Assembly: GCF_017813365.1 (NCBI RefSeq)
Contig: NZ_JAGIZA010000001.1
Coordinates: 248,001 to 312,000, forward strand
From: Roseomonas indoligenes
Lineage (GTDB): Bacteria > Pseudomonadota > Alphaproteobacteria > Acetobacterales > Acetobacteraceae
DNA length: 64,000 nt
Direction: 5' to 3'
Part shown: positions 1 to 9,818 of the stretch, one piece after another
Layout of the letters: every line of letters starts with the position of its first letter
Numbering within the stretch: position 1 is the stretch's first letter
Notes under the pieces: generated by a model
The model's input: only the letters and a program-made list of their open reading frames with translations
Told to the model about the DNA's origin: nothing
Database searches by the model: none
Translations under genes and position numbers: made by a program

Positions 1-1
1 G

Positions 2-178
2 GCGCTCGGGGTCTTCATCGCGCCGGGGCTGCTGGACCCGGAGGCGCCACTGGCCGCCGGGGCGCTGGCCGTCGCCGCCAGGGGCGGGGACTGGGGGCAG
101 GCGGGGGCGCTCGCCGTCTGGCTTCTCCTGCCGGTGCTGCCGGCCGCCTTCCTGCTGCGCCGGGGCCTGCGGGGATGA
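2..178 (+). CDS. ABC transporter permease, C-terminal fragment (cut by window start)
   Basis: The reading frame is open from the window edge to TGA at 176-178 and gives 58 residues of hydrophobic, Ala/Leu-rich protein with one clear membrane segment ([14 protein letters not shown]) ending in a basic tail. The stop overlaps the ATG of the next permease (ATGA), so the two are translationally coupled. I infer the last transmembrane helix of the partner permease of an importer whose ATPase and binding protein lie outside the window. Too little remains to name the substrate. It could also be the tail of another membrane protein. Confidence 0.6.
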   Translation, partial: ALGVFIAPGLLDPEAPLAAGALAVAARGGDWGQAGALAVWLLLPVLPAAFLLRRGLRG

Positions 179-872
179 GGCGGTTCCTTCCCCTCCTGCT
201 GCTCCTGTTACTGCTGGCGCCCCTGGCAGGGCTGCTGCTGGCGGGCCGGACGGAGGAGGGCGTCGGGGCCTCCCTGGCGAACAGCCTTCTCGTCGCAGCC
301 GCCGCCGCGGCCTTCGCCGCGCCGCTCGGCGCCATGGCCGGCGCGGGGCTGCGTGGCCGCTTCCTCGGCCCCGTCCTGGCGCTGGTCGCGCTGCCCGTGC
401 TGCTGCCGCCGGTGCTGCCCGCCGCCGCCCTGCTGCTCATGGCGGAGCGCTTCGGCGGGGTGGCCCGGCTTCCCGGCCTGGCGCTGTGGCACGCAGTGCT
501 CGGCGCGCCCCTGGTCGTGGCGATCACCTTCCTGGCGCTGGACCGGGTGGATCCGCGCCTGTCCCGGGTGGCGCAGGCCCTCGGGGCGGAGCCGGAGGTG
601 GCGGCGCGGCGGCTGCTGCACCCGCAATTCGCTCGCGCGATGGCACTCGGCGCGGCCCTCGTCTTCGCCCTTTCCCTGGGGGAGAGCGGCCCTGCCGTCC
701 TCCTCGGCGCGGAGACCCTGCCGGTGTCGGTGCTGGCCGGCGCCGTGCCGCTGGCGCCCGCGATCGTTGCGATCGTGCTCGGCGCCACTTTATTGCTCCG
801 CCGCAGGGCGCCAAGCCCGGCCGGCGACGTTCCCCCTTGGCGAAACGCGCCCATCACCGAGGAAGAGACGCC

Positions 873-876
<4 letters not shown>
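175..876 (+). CDS. ABC transporter permease (binding-protein-dependent type)
   Basis: An integral membrane protein of 233 aa with about six hydrophobic segments, the first a poly-Leu helix at residues 5-24. The EAA-like cytoplasmic loop is [19 protein letters not shown] at about residues 134-152, where the ATPase would dock. The length and loop fit the short permeases of thiamine/iron(III)/molybdate-type importers; the substrate cannot be read from this sequence. It overlaps the upstream permease fragment (ATGA) and the downstream superoxide dismutase (GTGA at 873-876), so all three are probably one operon. Confidence 0.75.
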
Positions 877-1592
<716 letters not shown>

Positions 1593-1616
1593 GGCGCCGG
1601 TGCGCGGCTGGTCGGC

Positions 1617-2879
1617 CTAGAGGCCGACCGGCTTCCCGGCCACCACCACCGCCAGGGAATCCGGCAGCAGGACCCGCGCCGCCACCGCCGTCAGCCTTTC
1701 CCGCGTCAGCGCCGCGAGGCGGGCGGGGCGGTTGGACAGCCAGTCCAGCGGGCGATTGTTCCGCCGCAGCGCCAGCAGGATATTCGCCACCTGCCGCGTG
1801 GAGGTGAAGGAGAGCGGCTGGCTGCCCGTGAGGTAGGCGATCGCCTCCTCCCGCTCCGCCGCCGTCGGGCCTGAGGCGGCCATGCGCGCCCATTCGCCGC
1901 GGAGGACCGAAAGGGTCTCTGCCATGCGGGCGTTCTCGGTGGCCACCGAGCCGATGATGAGGCTGCGCCCCGCCACCGGCTCCGGCCCCGCGCCGATGCC
2001 ATAGGCCAGGCCCCGCTCCACCCGAACGGCCAGCATGAGGCGGGAGGAGAAGCCCCCGCCCGAGAGGATGCGCAGGACCACGCCCGCCGCCTCCCAGTCC
2101 TGGTCGTCCACCGCCAGCCCCTGGTGGCCGAAGACGGCGGCGGATTGCGGGCTCTCCATCGGCAGCACGGTCACGCCCGTGGCGGAGAAGGGCGGGAGGC
2201 GCGGCAGACCGGCCGGCTCCTCGGAGGGCCAGTCCCCGAAGAGCGCGGCCATCACGTCCTTCAGCTGATCCGCCGTGATGGCGCCGGAAGCCGCGACGAG
2301 GAGGCCGCCCTTGCGGAGCTGCCGTGCCGGCACGCCGCGAAGCGTGTCGGCCGTCAGGGTGGCGATGCTCTCGGCCGTGCCGCCGGGCGGGTGACCGTAG
2401 GCGCCGGGCAGGGCGGCGGACCAGAAGGCGCGCCCGGCCTGGCCGCGCGGGTTCTCCAGCGCCTGCCGCGCGCCGGCGATGGCCCGGGCACGCACCCGCT
2501 CGATGTCCGGCGCCTCCATGCGGGGCGCGGTGAGGGCGAGGCGGGCGAGGCGCGTGGCTTCCGGCAGGGCGTCGCCGATGCAGCGGAAGCTGCCGGAGAA
2601 CTCGTCCCGGTCGGCGGAGAAGTTGAAGGAGATGGCGTTGTCGCGCATCGCCTCCTGGAAGGCGTTGGCGTCCATGCCGCCGGCGCCCTCGGTCAGCAGG
2701 GCGGAGGCCAGCGCCACTGCGCCCTCCTGTCCCGCCGGGTCCAGCGCGGCGCCGCCGGGAATGGAGAATGCGATGGAGATGACGGGGACCGAGTGGTCCT
2801 CGGCCAGCCAGGCGCTCACGCCGGCCGCCTCCACCACCTGCACGGGCAGGGTGAAGCCGCTGGGGATCGTGTCGCTCAT
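1617..2879 (-). CDS. M16 family peptidase-like subunit lacking the zinc motif
   Basis: 420 aa, start ATG at 2879, overlapping the stop of the catalytic M16 partner by four bases. It has the two-domain M16B fold but no HxxEH: the equivalent stretch reads GAVALASALLTEGAGG. It keeps the C-terminal Arg/Tyr region (VRVERGLAYGIGAG) that in M16B heterodimers contributes substrate binding. Together with the upstream gene this is the classic catalytic plus non-catalytic pair. Function inferred: degradation of peptides or misfolded segments in the periplasm as a heterodimer. It is the last gene of the ileS-led operon. Confidence 0.88.
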   Translation of the reverse strand: MSDTIPSGFTLPVQVVEAAGVSAWLAEDHSVPVISIAFSIPGGAALDPAGQEGAVALASALLTEGAGGMDANAFQEAMRDNAISFNFSADRDEFSGSFRCIGDALPEATRLARLALTAPRMEAPDIERVRARAIAGARQALENPRGQAGRAFWSAALPGAYGHPPGGTAESIATLTADTLRGVPARQLRKGGLLVAASGAITADQLKDVMAALFGDWPSEEPAGLPRLPPFSATGVTVLPMESPQSAAVFGHQGLAVDDQDWEAAGVVLRILSGGGFSSRLMLAVRVERGLAYGIGAGPEPVAGRSLIIGSVATENARMAETLSVLRGEWARMAASGPTAAEREEAIAYLTGSQPLSFTSTRQVANILLALRRNNRPLDWLSNRPARLAALTRERLTAVAARVLLPDSLAVVVAGKPVGL

Positions 2880-4315
2880 GGTGCGCGCACGCCCTCCGGC
2901 AGCAGCCAGCCCGTGAGGGAAGGATGGGTAAAGACGGCGCGGGCGGCGGCCATCACCGCTTCCGGCGTCACGGCGCGGATGCGGGCGGGCCAGTGCTCCA
3001 CGGCATCGACGGGAAGGCCGATGGCGAGCGCCCCACCGAGCAGGCGCGGGGCGGCGCCGATGCCGTCGAGTGAAAGCATGACGCCGGCGGTGAGCTGGCG
3101 CTGGCTGCGCGCCACCTCCTCCGCCGTCACGCCCTCGTCCAGCAGGCGGGAGACCTCCTCCTCGATGGCGGCCTCCAGCCTCGCGGGCGTCGTGTCGCCG
3201 CGCGGGGTGGCGTAGAGGGCGAAGGAATCCGCTCCAAGCTCGTCGCTGTCGTAGCCGGCGCCGGCCGCGATCGCGAGGCCGCCCTGGACCAGCGCCTTGT
3301 GCAGGCGCGAGCCCGGCCCCCCGCCGAGGAGATGCGCCAGCACCTCCAGCGGGTGGGCATGGGCCTTGTCGCCTTCCGTCCGTCCCCAGGTGAGGGTGGG
3401 CGCGATCCAGGAGCGAAGCATCTGCGCCTCGCGCAGGCCGGGGTCGTTGCGGACGATGCGAGCCTCCAGCGGGGCGACCGGTGGCTCGGCGCGGCGGCGG
3501 GGGATCGGCTCGCCGCCCTCGGCGCCGCCATACTCGTCCTCCACCACGCGGCGCAGCGCCGCCTCGTCCACCGCGCCGTTGACGACGAGCACGGCATTGG
3601 CCGGGTTGTACCAGCGGCGGTGGAAGGCGACGATGTCGTCCCGCGTGATGGCGCGGATCTCGTCCTGCCAGCCGATGATGGGGCGGCCGCGCCAGTGCTG
3701 GCGGCCCCACATGGTGGCGTCATACAACTCGCGGAAGCGGGCGCGCGGGCTGCTGTCGGTGCGCTGCCGCCGCTCCTCCAGGATCACCGCGCGCTCGGTC
3801 TCCACGCCCTCGGCGGGGTAGAGGGGGGCGCGGAGGCGATCCGCCTCCATCATCGCGACCAGCTTGAGCCGGGTGGCCTCCACGGTCTGGTGGTAGGCGG
3901 TCACGTCGCGGGAGGTGAAGGCGTTGTCCTGCCCGCCTTCCCGCGCCACGCGGCGGGAGAACTCGCCGTCCGGCACGTGCTCGCTGCCCTTGAACATCAT
4001 GTGCTCGAGGAAGTGGGCCAGGCCGGACCGGCCTTCCGGATCATCCCCGGCGCCGACGCCGTAGAACAGGTAATGCGCCACAACGGGCGCCCCGCGCGTG
4101 CCGACATGGGCCACGCGCAGCCCGTTCGGCATCTGCCAGAGGGTCGCGCCGAAGAGCGGCCTCTCGGCCGGAATGGGCTGCACGGCCGGAAGCGCGGCGG
4201 GCAGGGGGGAGGTACCGGCGGGCACCGTCTCGGCCGGGGCGCGCCGGGCCAGGACAGGGCTTGCCGCGGCGGCGGCCAGGGCGGCGCGACGGGTCAGTGG
4301 GGGCATTCCCGGCAT
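2876..4315 (-). CDS. M16 family zinc metallopeptidase, catalytic subunit
   Basis: 479 aa. Zinc-binding inverted motif HFLEH at residues 101-105, with downstream acidic ligands in the ETERAVILEERRQR stretch. The N-terminus (PPLTRRAALAAAAASP) is a probable export signal of Tat-like type, placing the enzyme in the periplasm; ATG at 4306 (MPPLTRR) is an equally good start. It is followed with an ATGA overlap by the zinc-less partner subunit and preceded by the BamF lipoprotein gene. In alphaproteobacteria this pair commonly follows ileS-lspA, which suggests a role in envelope protein turnover. The substrate is unknown. Confidence 0.92.
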   Translation of the reverse strand: MPGMPPLTRRAALAAAAASPVLARRAPAETVPAGTSPLPAALPAVQPIPAERPLFGATLWQMPNGLRVAHVGTRGAPVVAHYLFYGVGAGDDPEGRSGLAHFLEHMMFKGSEHVPDGEFSRRVAREGGQDNAFTSRDVTAYHQTVEATRLKLVAMMEADRLRAPLYPAEGVETERAVILEERRQRTDSSPRARFRELYDATMWGRQHWRGRPIIGWQDEIRAITRDDIVAFHRRWYNPANAVLVVNGAVDEAALRRVVEDEYGGAEGGEPIPRRRAEPPVAPLEARIVRNDPGLREAQMLRSWIAPTLTWGRTEGDKAHAHPLEVLAHLLGGGPGSRLHKALVQGGLAIAAGAGYDSDELGADSFALYATPRGDTTPARLEAAIEEEVSRLLDEGVTAEEVARSQRQLTAGVMLSLDGIGAAPRLLGGALAIGLPVDAVEHWPARIRAVTPEAVMAAARAVFTHPSLTGWLLPEGVRAP

Positions 4316-4343
4316 GTGGGACCTCGACAGGCCTCGGAGAATG

Positions 4344-4380
4344 GCCGGGCGGGCTCGCTCTCGTGAAAACCCGGCCCGGC
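4344..4380 (-). terminator. possible hairpin terminator after the BamF gene
   Basis: The 7-bp arms GCCGGGC (4344-4350) and GCCCGGC (4374-4380) pair, extended by GGG/CCC with a bulge. On the minus strand the loop side carries a short T run (GGGTTTTC). It lies between the BamF stop and the M16 start. The stem is good but the T run is short and inside the loop, so it may only attenuate. Low confidence. Confidence 0.3.
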
Positions 4381-4387
4381 GGGCATC

Positions 4388-4966
4388 CTAGAACAGGCCG
4401 TCCAGGAGGCCGCGCTGGCGGCGCTGGATGATCGGCGTCTCCCCATCCTCCGGGGAGCGGCCGAGGGCCGAGTTCTCGCGCAGGCGCTGCGACTCCTTCT
4501 GGGCGTCCAGCACCGTGCCCGGGCGGGGCGGGTCCTGCCAGAACATCATGCGCTCCACCACGTTCTGGCGGGGGCGGTCGAGCCGGAGGCTCTCCTCGTC
4601 CACCCGGCGGCGGATGCTGTCATCCACATTCCCGGCGCCGGAGGCCCGGCTGGCCTGGGACAGCAACGCCGATTCGGCGGAGGAGGGGCGGTCCGTCCGG
4701 CCCTCGCCCAGCAGCGTGCCGGGGACCAGGGTGCTCTCGCCACGCTCGCGCGCGGAAAGCTCCTGCGGGCGCACGGCGCCGGGGCGGGGCGGGGGCAGGT
4801 TGCCCAGGCTCGGCGGGATGGAGAGGGGGGCGCGGGTGACGACCTGGAACTCGTCCGGAGCGTCGCGGGTCAGGCCGAGCATGCGCGAGGTGTCGCCGCC
4901 GCAGCCCGCGAGGGCCAGCAGCGAGGAGGCCAGCAGCGGGGCCAGGAGGAGGGGGCGAAGGGTCAT
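4388..4966 (-). CDS. BamF-like (DUF3035) outer membrane lipoprotein
   Basis: 192 aa from ATG at 4966 (MTLRPLLL); an in-frame ATG ten codons upstream is less likely because it would displace the signal peptide. Signal sequence with lipobox LALAGC, then the family hallmark LGLTRDAPDEFQVVTRAPLS directly after the lipidated Cys region. The rest is Pro/Arg-rich and low complexity, as usual for the family. In Caulobacter this protein is a subunit of the BAM outer-membrane protein insertion complex; the same role is assigned here by homology. It lies between lspA, whose product would process its signal peptide, and the M16 peptidases. Confidence 0.85.
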   Translation of the reverse strand: MTLRPLLLAPLLASSLLALAGCGGDTSRMLGLTRDAPDEFQVVTRAPLSIPPSLGNLPPPRPGAVRPQELSARERGESTLVPGTLLGEGRTDRPSSAESALLSQASRASGAGNVDDSIRRRVDEESLRLDRPRQNVVERMMFWQDPPRPGTVLDAQKESQRLRENSALGRSPEDGETPIIQRRQRGLLDGLF

Positions 4967-5032
4967 GACGGCCGCTTCTCTAGCAAAGATGCGCATGGGG
5001 CGGAAACAGGGGGCTCGGAGGTGAACGTTTCG

Positions 5033-5536
5033 TCACGCCGTCTCTCGCTCCGGCGGGCGGGAGGTCACGGCCTCGATCAGCAGCACGACCACGCCGAGGA
5101 CGATGGCGGCGTCCGCCACGTTGAAGACGTACCAGTGCCAGCCCCAGGCATAGGCGTCCACGAAATCGACCACCGCGCCGAACCGGGCGCGGTCGATCAC
5201 GTTGCCCACCGCGCCGCCGACGATGGCGCCGAGGGCGAGGGCCGTGCGCCGGTTCTCGGCCTTCGCCATCCAGCGGACGAGGAAGACGGCGATGGCGGCC
5301 GCCAGGGCCGCCAGGGCCCAGGCGTGCCAGGGCGCGCTGCCCGAGAGCAGGCCGAAGGTGACGCCGCGGTTCCAGACCATGGTCAGGTCCAGCCCGAAGC
5401 CGCCGCCGCCGATCAGGTTCACGTTGCGGAGGGTGGGAAGCTGGAGGACCTCCAGGACCCACCACTTGCTGGCCTGGTCCGCGACCAGGACCAGCAGGGC
5501 GAGGATCAGGCCCCGGCGGAGGTTGAGGGCAGCCAT
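5033..5536 (-). CDS. lspA: lipoprotein signal peptidase (signal peptidase II)
   Basis: 167 aa inner-membrane aspartyl protease that removes signal peptides from prolipoproteins. Four hydrophobic segments are visible. The catalytic aspartates lie in GNVIDRARFG (about residues 108-117) and FNVADAAIVLG (about 139-149), both conserved in the family. The start ATG shares one base with the ileS stop (TGATG), so it is coupled to ileS, the usual bacterial pairing. The following gene encodes a lipoprotein that is a likely substrate. Confidence 0.96.
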   Translation of the reverse strand: MAALNLRRGLILALLVLVADQASKWWVLEVLQLPTLRNVNLIGGGGFGLDLTMVWNRGVTFGLLSGSAPWHAWALAALAAAIAVFLVRWMAKAENRRTALALGAIVGGAVGNVIDRARFGAVVDFVDAYAWGWHWYVFNVADAAIVLGVVVLLIEAVTSRPPERETA

Positions 5537-8379
5537 CAGCCGACCGCCGCCTCACAGCGCAGGCAGAGGCCAGGGTGGGCGGCGGAACGCCCCACCTCCG
5601 GCAGCACGCGCCAGCACCGCTCGCACTTGTTGCCGGGGGCCGGGGCGAAGCGCACCGCGGCCTCGGGCGCCATCTCCACGCCCTCGCCGGTCGGAACGCT
5701 GTCCAGCAGGAAGAGGTCGGAGGTGATGCAGAGCTCCGCCCAGGGAAGGTCCGACAGGTCGGCATTGGCCGAGGCCAGCGCCAGCTCCGGCGCGGCCTGG
5801 AGGGAGGAGCCGATGACGCCACCGGCCCGTGCCTTCTCCAGCGCGCCCGTCACCAGCCCGCGAACGGCGCGAACCCGCGCCCAGCGATCCGCCAGGGCAT
5901 CGTCCCGCCACTCCGCCGGGATCTCCGGGAAGGTCTGGAGGTGGACGCTGTCCGTCCCTTCGCCGAAGCGGGCGAGCCAGGCTTCCTCCGCGGTGAAGAC
6001 GAGGACGGGGGCGAGCCAGGTGCAGAGGCAGCGGTGCAGGATGTCCAGCACCGTGCGCGCGGCGCGGCGGCGGGGCTCATCCGGCCGGTCGCAGTAGAGG
6101 CTGTCCTTGCGGATGTCGAAGAGGAAGGCGGAGAGGTCGGAGGCGCAGAAGTTGTGGATCTCCGGCATCACGCCGGACCAGTCGTAATCCGCTGCCGCCT
6201 TGCGAATGCGGGCATCAATCCCGGCCACGCGGTGCAGGATGAAGCGCTCCAGCTCCGGCAAGTCGGCGTAGGGCACCTTCTCCGCCTCGGTGAAGCCCTC
6301 CAGGCTGCCCAGCAGCCAGCGCAGGGTGTTGCGGATGCGCCGGTACAGCTCCGCCTGCTGGCCGAGGATGGTCTTGCCGATGCGCAGGTCGTCCGCGAAG
6401 TCCGAGTTCATCACCCAGAGGCGCAGGATGTCCGCGCCGTAGTCCTTCATCACCTCCTGCGGGGCGGTGACGTTCCCGAGGGACTTGGACATCTTCCGCC
6501 CGGACTCATCCAGCACGAAGCCGTGGGTCAGGATGGCCTTGAAGGGCGCGATGCCGCGCGTGCCCACCGATTCCAGCAGGGAGGAGTGGAACCAGCCGCG
6601 ATGCTGGTCCGAGCCCTCCAGGTAGAGATCGGCCGGGAAGGGCAGGCCGTGGTCCGGCAGGACGAAGGCGTGGGTCGAGCCGGACTCGAACCACACGTCC
6701 ACGATGTCCATCACCTGCTCGTAGTCGTCGGGATTGCGCGCGTTGCCGAGGAAGCGGGCGGCGGCGTCCGGCTTGTACCAGGCATCCGCCCCTTCCTCGC
6801 GAAAGGCGCAGATGATGCGGTCCATCACCGCGGGGTCGCGCAGCACCTCGCCGGACTTCTTCTCGACGAAGACGGCGATGGGCACGCCCCAGGCGCGCTG
6901 GCGGGAGATGCACCAGTCCGGCCGCGCGGCCACCATAGAGCCGATGCGGTTGCGGCCCTGGTCCGGCACGAAATGCGTGTCGGCGATCGCCTGCAGCGCC
7001 TTCGCCCGGATCTGATTCGCGTCGTCCATCGCGATGAACCACTGCGGCGTCGCGCGGAAGATCACGGGCTTCTTGCTGCGCCAGGAATGCGGGTAGCTGT
7101 GCTTCAGCGAACCCTTGGCGGCCAGCGTGCCCATAGTTTCCAGCGCGGCCCAGACGGCCTCGTGCGCCTTGAAGACGTGCAGGCCGGTGAAGCCCACGGC
7201 CTGCACGGTGTAGGTGCCGTCGTCGCCCACCATCTCCGGCACCGGCAGCCCGTTGGCGCGGCCGAGCGCGAAGTCGTCCTCGCCGTGGCTGGGCGCGATG
7301 TGGACGAAGCCCGTGCCGGCATCGGCGGTGACGAAGTCGCCCGCCAGCATCGGCGTATCGTGGTCATAGGCACCCTGGCCGGCGGCCCAGCCGCGCAGCG
7401 GGTGCGCCAGGATCGTGCCGGCGAACTCCGTGCCCTTGATGACCCGCCGCACGGAATGCGCGGCCAGCCCCGCCTCCTTCGCGAAGGCGGGGAGCAGGGA
7501 GAGGGCGACGATCAGATTGTCGCCGGTGGCGAGGCGGGAGCCCTCCTCGATGCCGTCCACATGGACCAGCGCGTAGTCGATCTCCTCCCCGTAAGCCACG
7601 GCGCGGTTGGCGGGGATGGTCCAGGGGGTGGTGGTCCAGATCACCACCCGGGCGTCATCCAAACCCTGCGCCCGCGTGCTCACCACGGGAAAGGCGGCGT
7701 GCAGGGTGGGGGAGGTGACGTCGTGGTACTCCACCTCGGCGTCGGCGAGGGCGGTCTTCTCCACCGGGCTCCACATCACCGGGCGCAGGCCGCGGTAGAG
7801 GGAGCCGTTCATCAGGAAGCGGCCGATCTCCTCGGCGATCGTCGCCTCCGAGGTGAAGTCCATCGTGGCATAGCGGTCTTCCCAGTCGCCCAGCACGCCC
7901 AGGCGCTTGAACTCCTCGCGCTGGATGTCCAGCCACTTGCGGGCATAGGCGCGGCACTCCTCCCGGAACTCCAGGATGGGCACGCTGTCCTTGTCCATCT
8001 TCTTCGCGCGGTACTCCTCCTCGACCTTCCACTCGATCGGCAGGCCGTGGCAGTCCCAGCCCGGGACGTAGTCCGCGTCCTTGCCCGACATCTGGGCGGC
8101 GCGGTTGATCACGTCCTTCAGGATTTTGTTCAGCGCGTGGCCGATGTGCAGCGGACCGTTCGCGTAGGGCGGGCCATCATGCAGAACGAACTTCTGCAAG
8201 CCCCGGGACCGTTCGCGGAGCTGCCCGCGCAGGTCCTGCGCCGCCCAGCGCGCGAGCGTGGCCGGCTCCTTCTTCGGCAGGTCGCCGCGCATGGGGAAGG
8301 GGGTCTTCGGCAGGAAGACGGTGCCCTTGTAGTCGCGGGCTCCCTCGGGCTTCTGGGTATCGGCGGGGGCGTCGGTCAT
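5536..8379 (-). CDS. ileS: isoleucyl-tRNA synthetase
   Basis: 947 aa class I aminoacyl-tRNA synthetase. HIGH motif (GPLHIGHALN, residues 76-85) and KMSKS loop (GRKMSKSLGNV, about 620) are intact. Between them is the CP1 editing domain. The C-terminal zinc finger (CERCW, then CLRCE) marks the bacterial type. The length matches the family and the start MTDAPADTQ is acceptable. First gene of a minus-strand operon with lspA, the BamF lipoprotein and the M16 pair. A CTTGAC/GCATAT promoter lies about 150-180 bases upstream. Confidence 0.98.
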   Translation of the reverse strand: MTDAPADTQKPEGARDYKGTVFLPKTPFPMRGDLPKKEPATLARWAAQDLRGQLRERSRGLQKFVLHDGPPYANGPLHIGHALNKILKDVINRAAQMSGKDADYVPGWDCHGLPIEWKVEEEYRAKKMDKDSVPILEFREECRAYARKWLDIQREEFKRLGVLGDWEDRYATMDFTSEATIAEEIGRFLMNGSLYRGLRPVMWSPVEKTALADAEVEYHDVTSPTLHAAFPVVSTRAQGLDDARVVIWTTTPWTIPANRAVAYGEEIDYALVHVDGIEEGSRLATGDNLIVALSLLPAFAKEAGLAAHSVRRVIKGTEFAGTILAHPLRGWAAGQGAYDHDTPMLAGDFVTADAGTGFVHIAPSHGEDDFALGRANGLPVPEMVGDDGTYTVQAVGFTGLHVFKAHEAVWAALETMGTLAAKGSLKHSYPHSWRSKKPVIFRATPQWFIAMDDANQIRAKALQAIADTHFVPDQGRNRIGSMVAARPDWCISRQRAWGVPIAVFVEKKSGEVLRDPAVMDRIICAFREEGADAWYKPDAAARFLGNARNPDDYEQVMDIVDVWFESGSTHAFVLPDHGLPFPADLYLEGSDQHRGWFHSSLLESVGTRGIAPFKAILTHGFVLDESGRKMSKSLGNVTAPQEVMKDYGADILRLWVMNSDFADDLRIGKTILGQQAELYRRIRNTLRWLLGSLEGFTEAEKVPYADLPELERFILHRVAGIDARIRKAAADYDWSGVMPEIHNFCASDLSAFLFDIRKDSLYCDRPDEPRRRAARTVLDILHRCLCTWLAPVLVFTAEEAWLARFGEGTDSVHLQTFPEIPAEWRDDALADRWARVRAVRGLVTGALEKARAGGVIGSSLQAAPELALASANADLSDLPWAELCITSDLFLLDSVPTGEGVEMAPEAAVRFAPAPGNKCERCWRVLPEVGRSAAHPGLCLRCEAAVG

Positions 8380-8527
8380 GGTCGGTCCGGTGTTCGGGGC
8401 CGGGCCCGGGGCTGGGCCGGGGCGGCGAGAGGTGGCTGCGGCGGTGTCTCCCGGCCCTCAGGGGAGGACCGGGCCGGGAATTCGCGCCCCCATCGGGTTT
8501 GATCGCGGCCGGAAGAGCATGGGCGCC

Positions 8528-8557
8528 ATATGCGGAGGGGGCGGGGCAGGGGTCAAG
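8528..8557 (-). promoter_or_regulatory. candidate promoter for the ileS operon
   Basis: On the minus strand, a -35 CTTGAC at 8557-8552, an 18-base spacer and a -10 GCATAT at 8533-8528. This matches the alphaproteobacterial housekeeping pattern CTTGAC-17-CTATAT in ten of twelve positions. Transcription would start near 8520 and give a leader of about 140 nt rich in GC hairpins before the ileS ATG. Prediction only; no T-box or riboswitch was recognised in the leader. Confidence 0.4.
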
Positions 8558-8666
8558 CGACCGGGCTCCCGCCGGCGGGCGGATCGGCTCCCCGCGCCGG
8601 GCGGGGCTGGGCAAGCGGGCCGCCCGGCCACAGGCTGCCGCCAGAGCCAGAAAGGAAGGGCCGTCC

Positions 8667-9812
8667 ATGAAGGTCACCGCGATCCGCGCCTACCAGGTCG
8701 CCTGCGACATGCCGGAGCCGCTGGGAAATGCCCTGCAGGTGCTGCGCCGCCGCGCCGCGGTGCTGGTGCAGGTGGTGACCGACCAGGGCGTCTCCGGCTG
8801 GGGGGAGAACGCCTCCTCTCCGGTTGCGGCCGGCGCCTATATCCGGAAGGTGCTGGCCCCGCTGCTCCTCGGCCGGGACCCGCGCGCCACCCTGCCGCTG
8901 CACCGGGCCATGCTGGGCACGCTGAACTACGACCGGCGCGGCGTCTCCCTCATGGCGACGAGCGCGCTGGACATGGCCCTCTGGGACGCAAGGGCGAAGA
9001 TCGAGGGGGTGCCGCTCCACGCCATGCTGGGCGGCGCGGTGCGGGAACGGGCCACCGCCTATGTCAGCGGCCCCTTCATGCGGCCCGGCGAGGACCCTTA
9101 TGCCCGCGTCCCCGAGGAGGCCGAGGCCCATCGGAAGGAGGGGTTCCGGGCCCTGAAGCTCCGCAGCGGCCTCTCCCCGCGCGCCGATGCGGCGATCGTC
9201 GCCACGCTGCGCCGGCAGCTCGGGGACGAGGTGGCGCTGATGATCGACGTGAACCGCGGCTACACCCCCCGCGCCGCGCTGGAGGCCGCCGACCGGATGC
9301 AGGAGGCCGGGCTGCTCTGGATCGAGGAGCCGCTCGCCCCCGACGACCTGCCGGGCTACCGCATGCTCTCCGGCCTGATGCGCACGGCCATCGCGGGCGG
9401 GGAGGCGCTGGCGGGGCTGCCCGCCTTCCGGGACGCGCTGATCGAGCGGACCTTCGACATCCTGCAGCCCGACCTCTCGGTCTGCGGCGGCTTCACCAGC
9501 GCCATGGGCATCGCCGCGCTGGGGGAGGCCTTCGGCATCCCCGTCATGGCGCATGTCTTCGGCACGGTCGTGAACTTCCACGCCTCGCTGCAGATGACCG
9601 CCGTGCTGCCGAGCCACCGGGCCGGGGATCCCTGGACCTATCCCTTCTTCGAGTACGACCGCACGCCGAACGCGCTGCGCCGGCTGCGCGGGGACCATCC
9701 GGTGGCCCCGGACGGGACGGTGGCCATCCCCGATGCGCCGGGGATCGGGGTCGATCTCGATCCGGCCGAACTGGAGCCCTACCTGCAGGAATACTGGGAG
9801 GAGGCGGTCTGA
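8667..9812 (+). CDS. mandelate racemase/muconate lactonizing enzyme family protein (enolase superfamily)
   Basis: 381 aa from ATG at 8667, chosen for the good ribosome binding site GGAAGG just upstream and because the protein then begins with the standard capping domain. The barrel carries Lys164 (ALKLRSG), metal ligands Asp194 (MIDVNRG), Glu220 (WIEEPL) and Glu246 (GGEALAG), and a His296/Asp269 dyad (AHVFG, QPDLS). This matches the mandelate racemase subgroup with acid/base residues on both sides of the metal. The substrate, probably a sugar acid or other 2-hydroxy/carboxylic acid, cannot be told from sequence. It converges with a TTT receptor seven bases away. Confidence 0.88.
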   Translation: MKVTAIRAYQVACDMPEPLGNALQVLRRRAAVLVQVVTDQGVSGWGENASSPVAAGAYIRKVLAPLLLGRDPRATLPLHRAMLGTLNYDRRGVSLMATSALDMALWDARAKIEGVPLHAMLGGAVRERATAYVSGPFMRPGEDPYARVPEEAEAHRKEGFRALKLRSGLSPRADAAIVATLRRQLGDEVALMIDVNRGYTPRAALEAADRMQEAGLLWIEEPLAPDDLPGYRMLSGLMRTAIAGGEALAGLPAFRDALIERTFDILQPDLSVCGGFTSAMGIAALGEAFGIPVMAHVFGTVVNFHASLQMTAVLPSHRAGDPWTYPFFEYDRTPNALRRLRGDHPVAPDGTVAIPDAPGIGVDLDPAELEPYLQEYWEEAV

Positions 9813-9818
9813 GCCCCG

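Noticed and set aside
5575-8502. A 975-residue open frame opposite ileS
   Set aside because: High GC keeps the antisense frame free of stops. It has no motif, and IleS is supported by HIGH, KMSKS and the zinc finger.
8380-8527. Riboswitch or T-box leader before ileS
   Set aside because: The leader is GC-rich with short palindromes only. No specifier loop or T-box sequence was seen.
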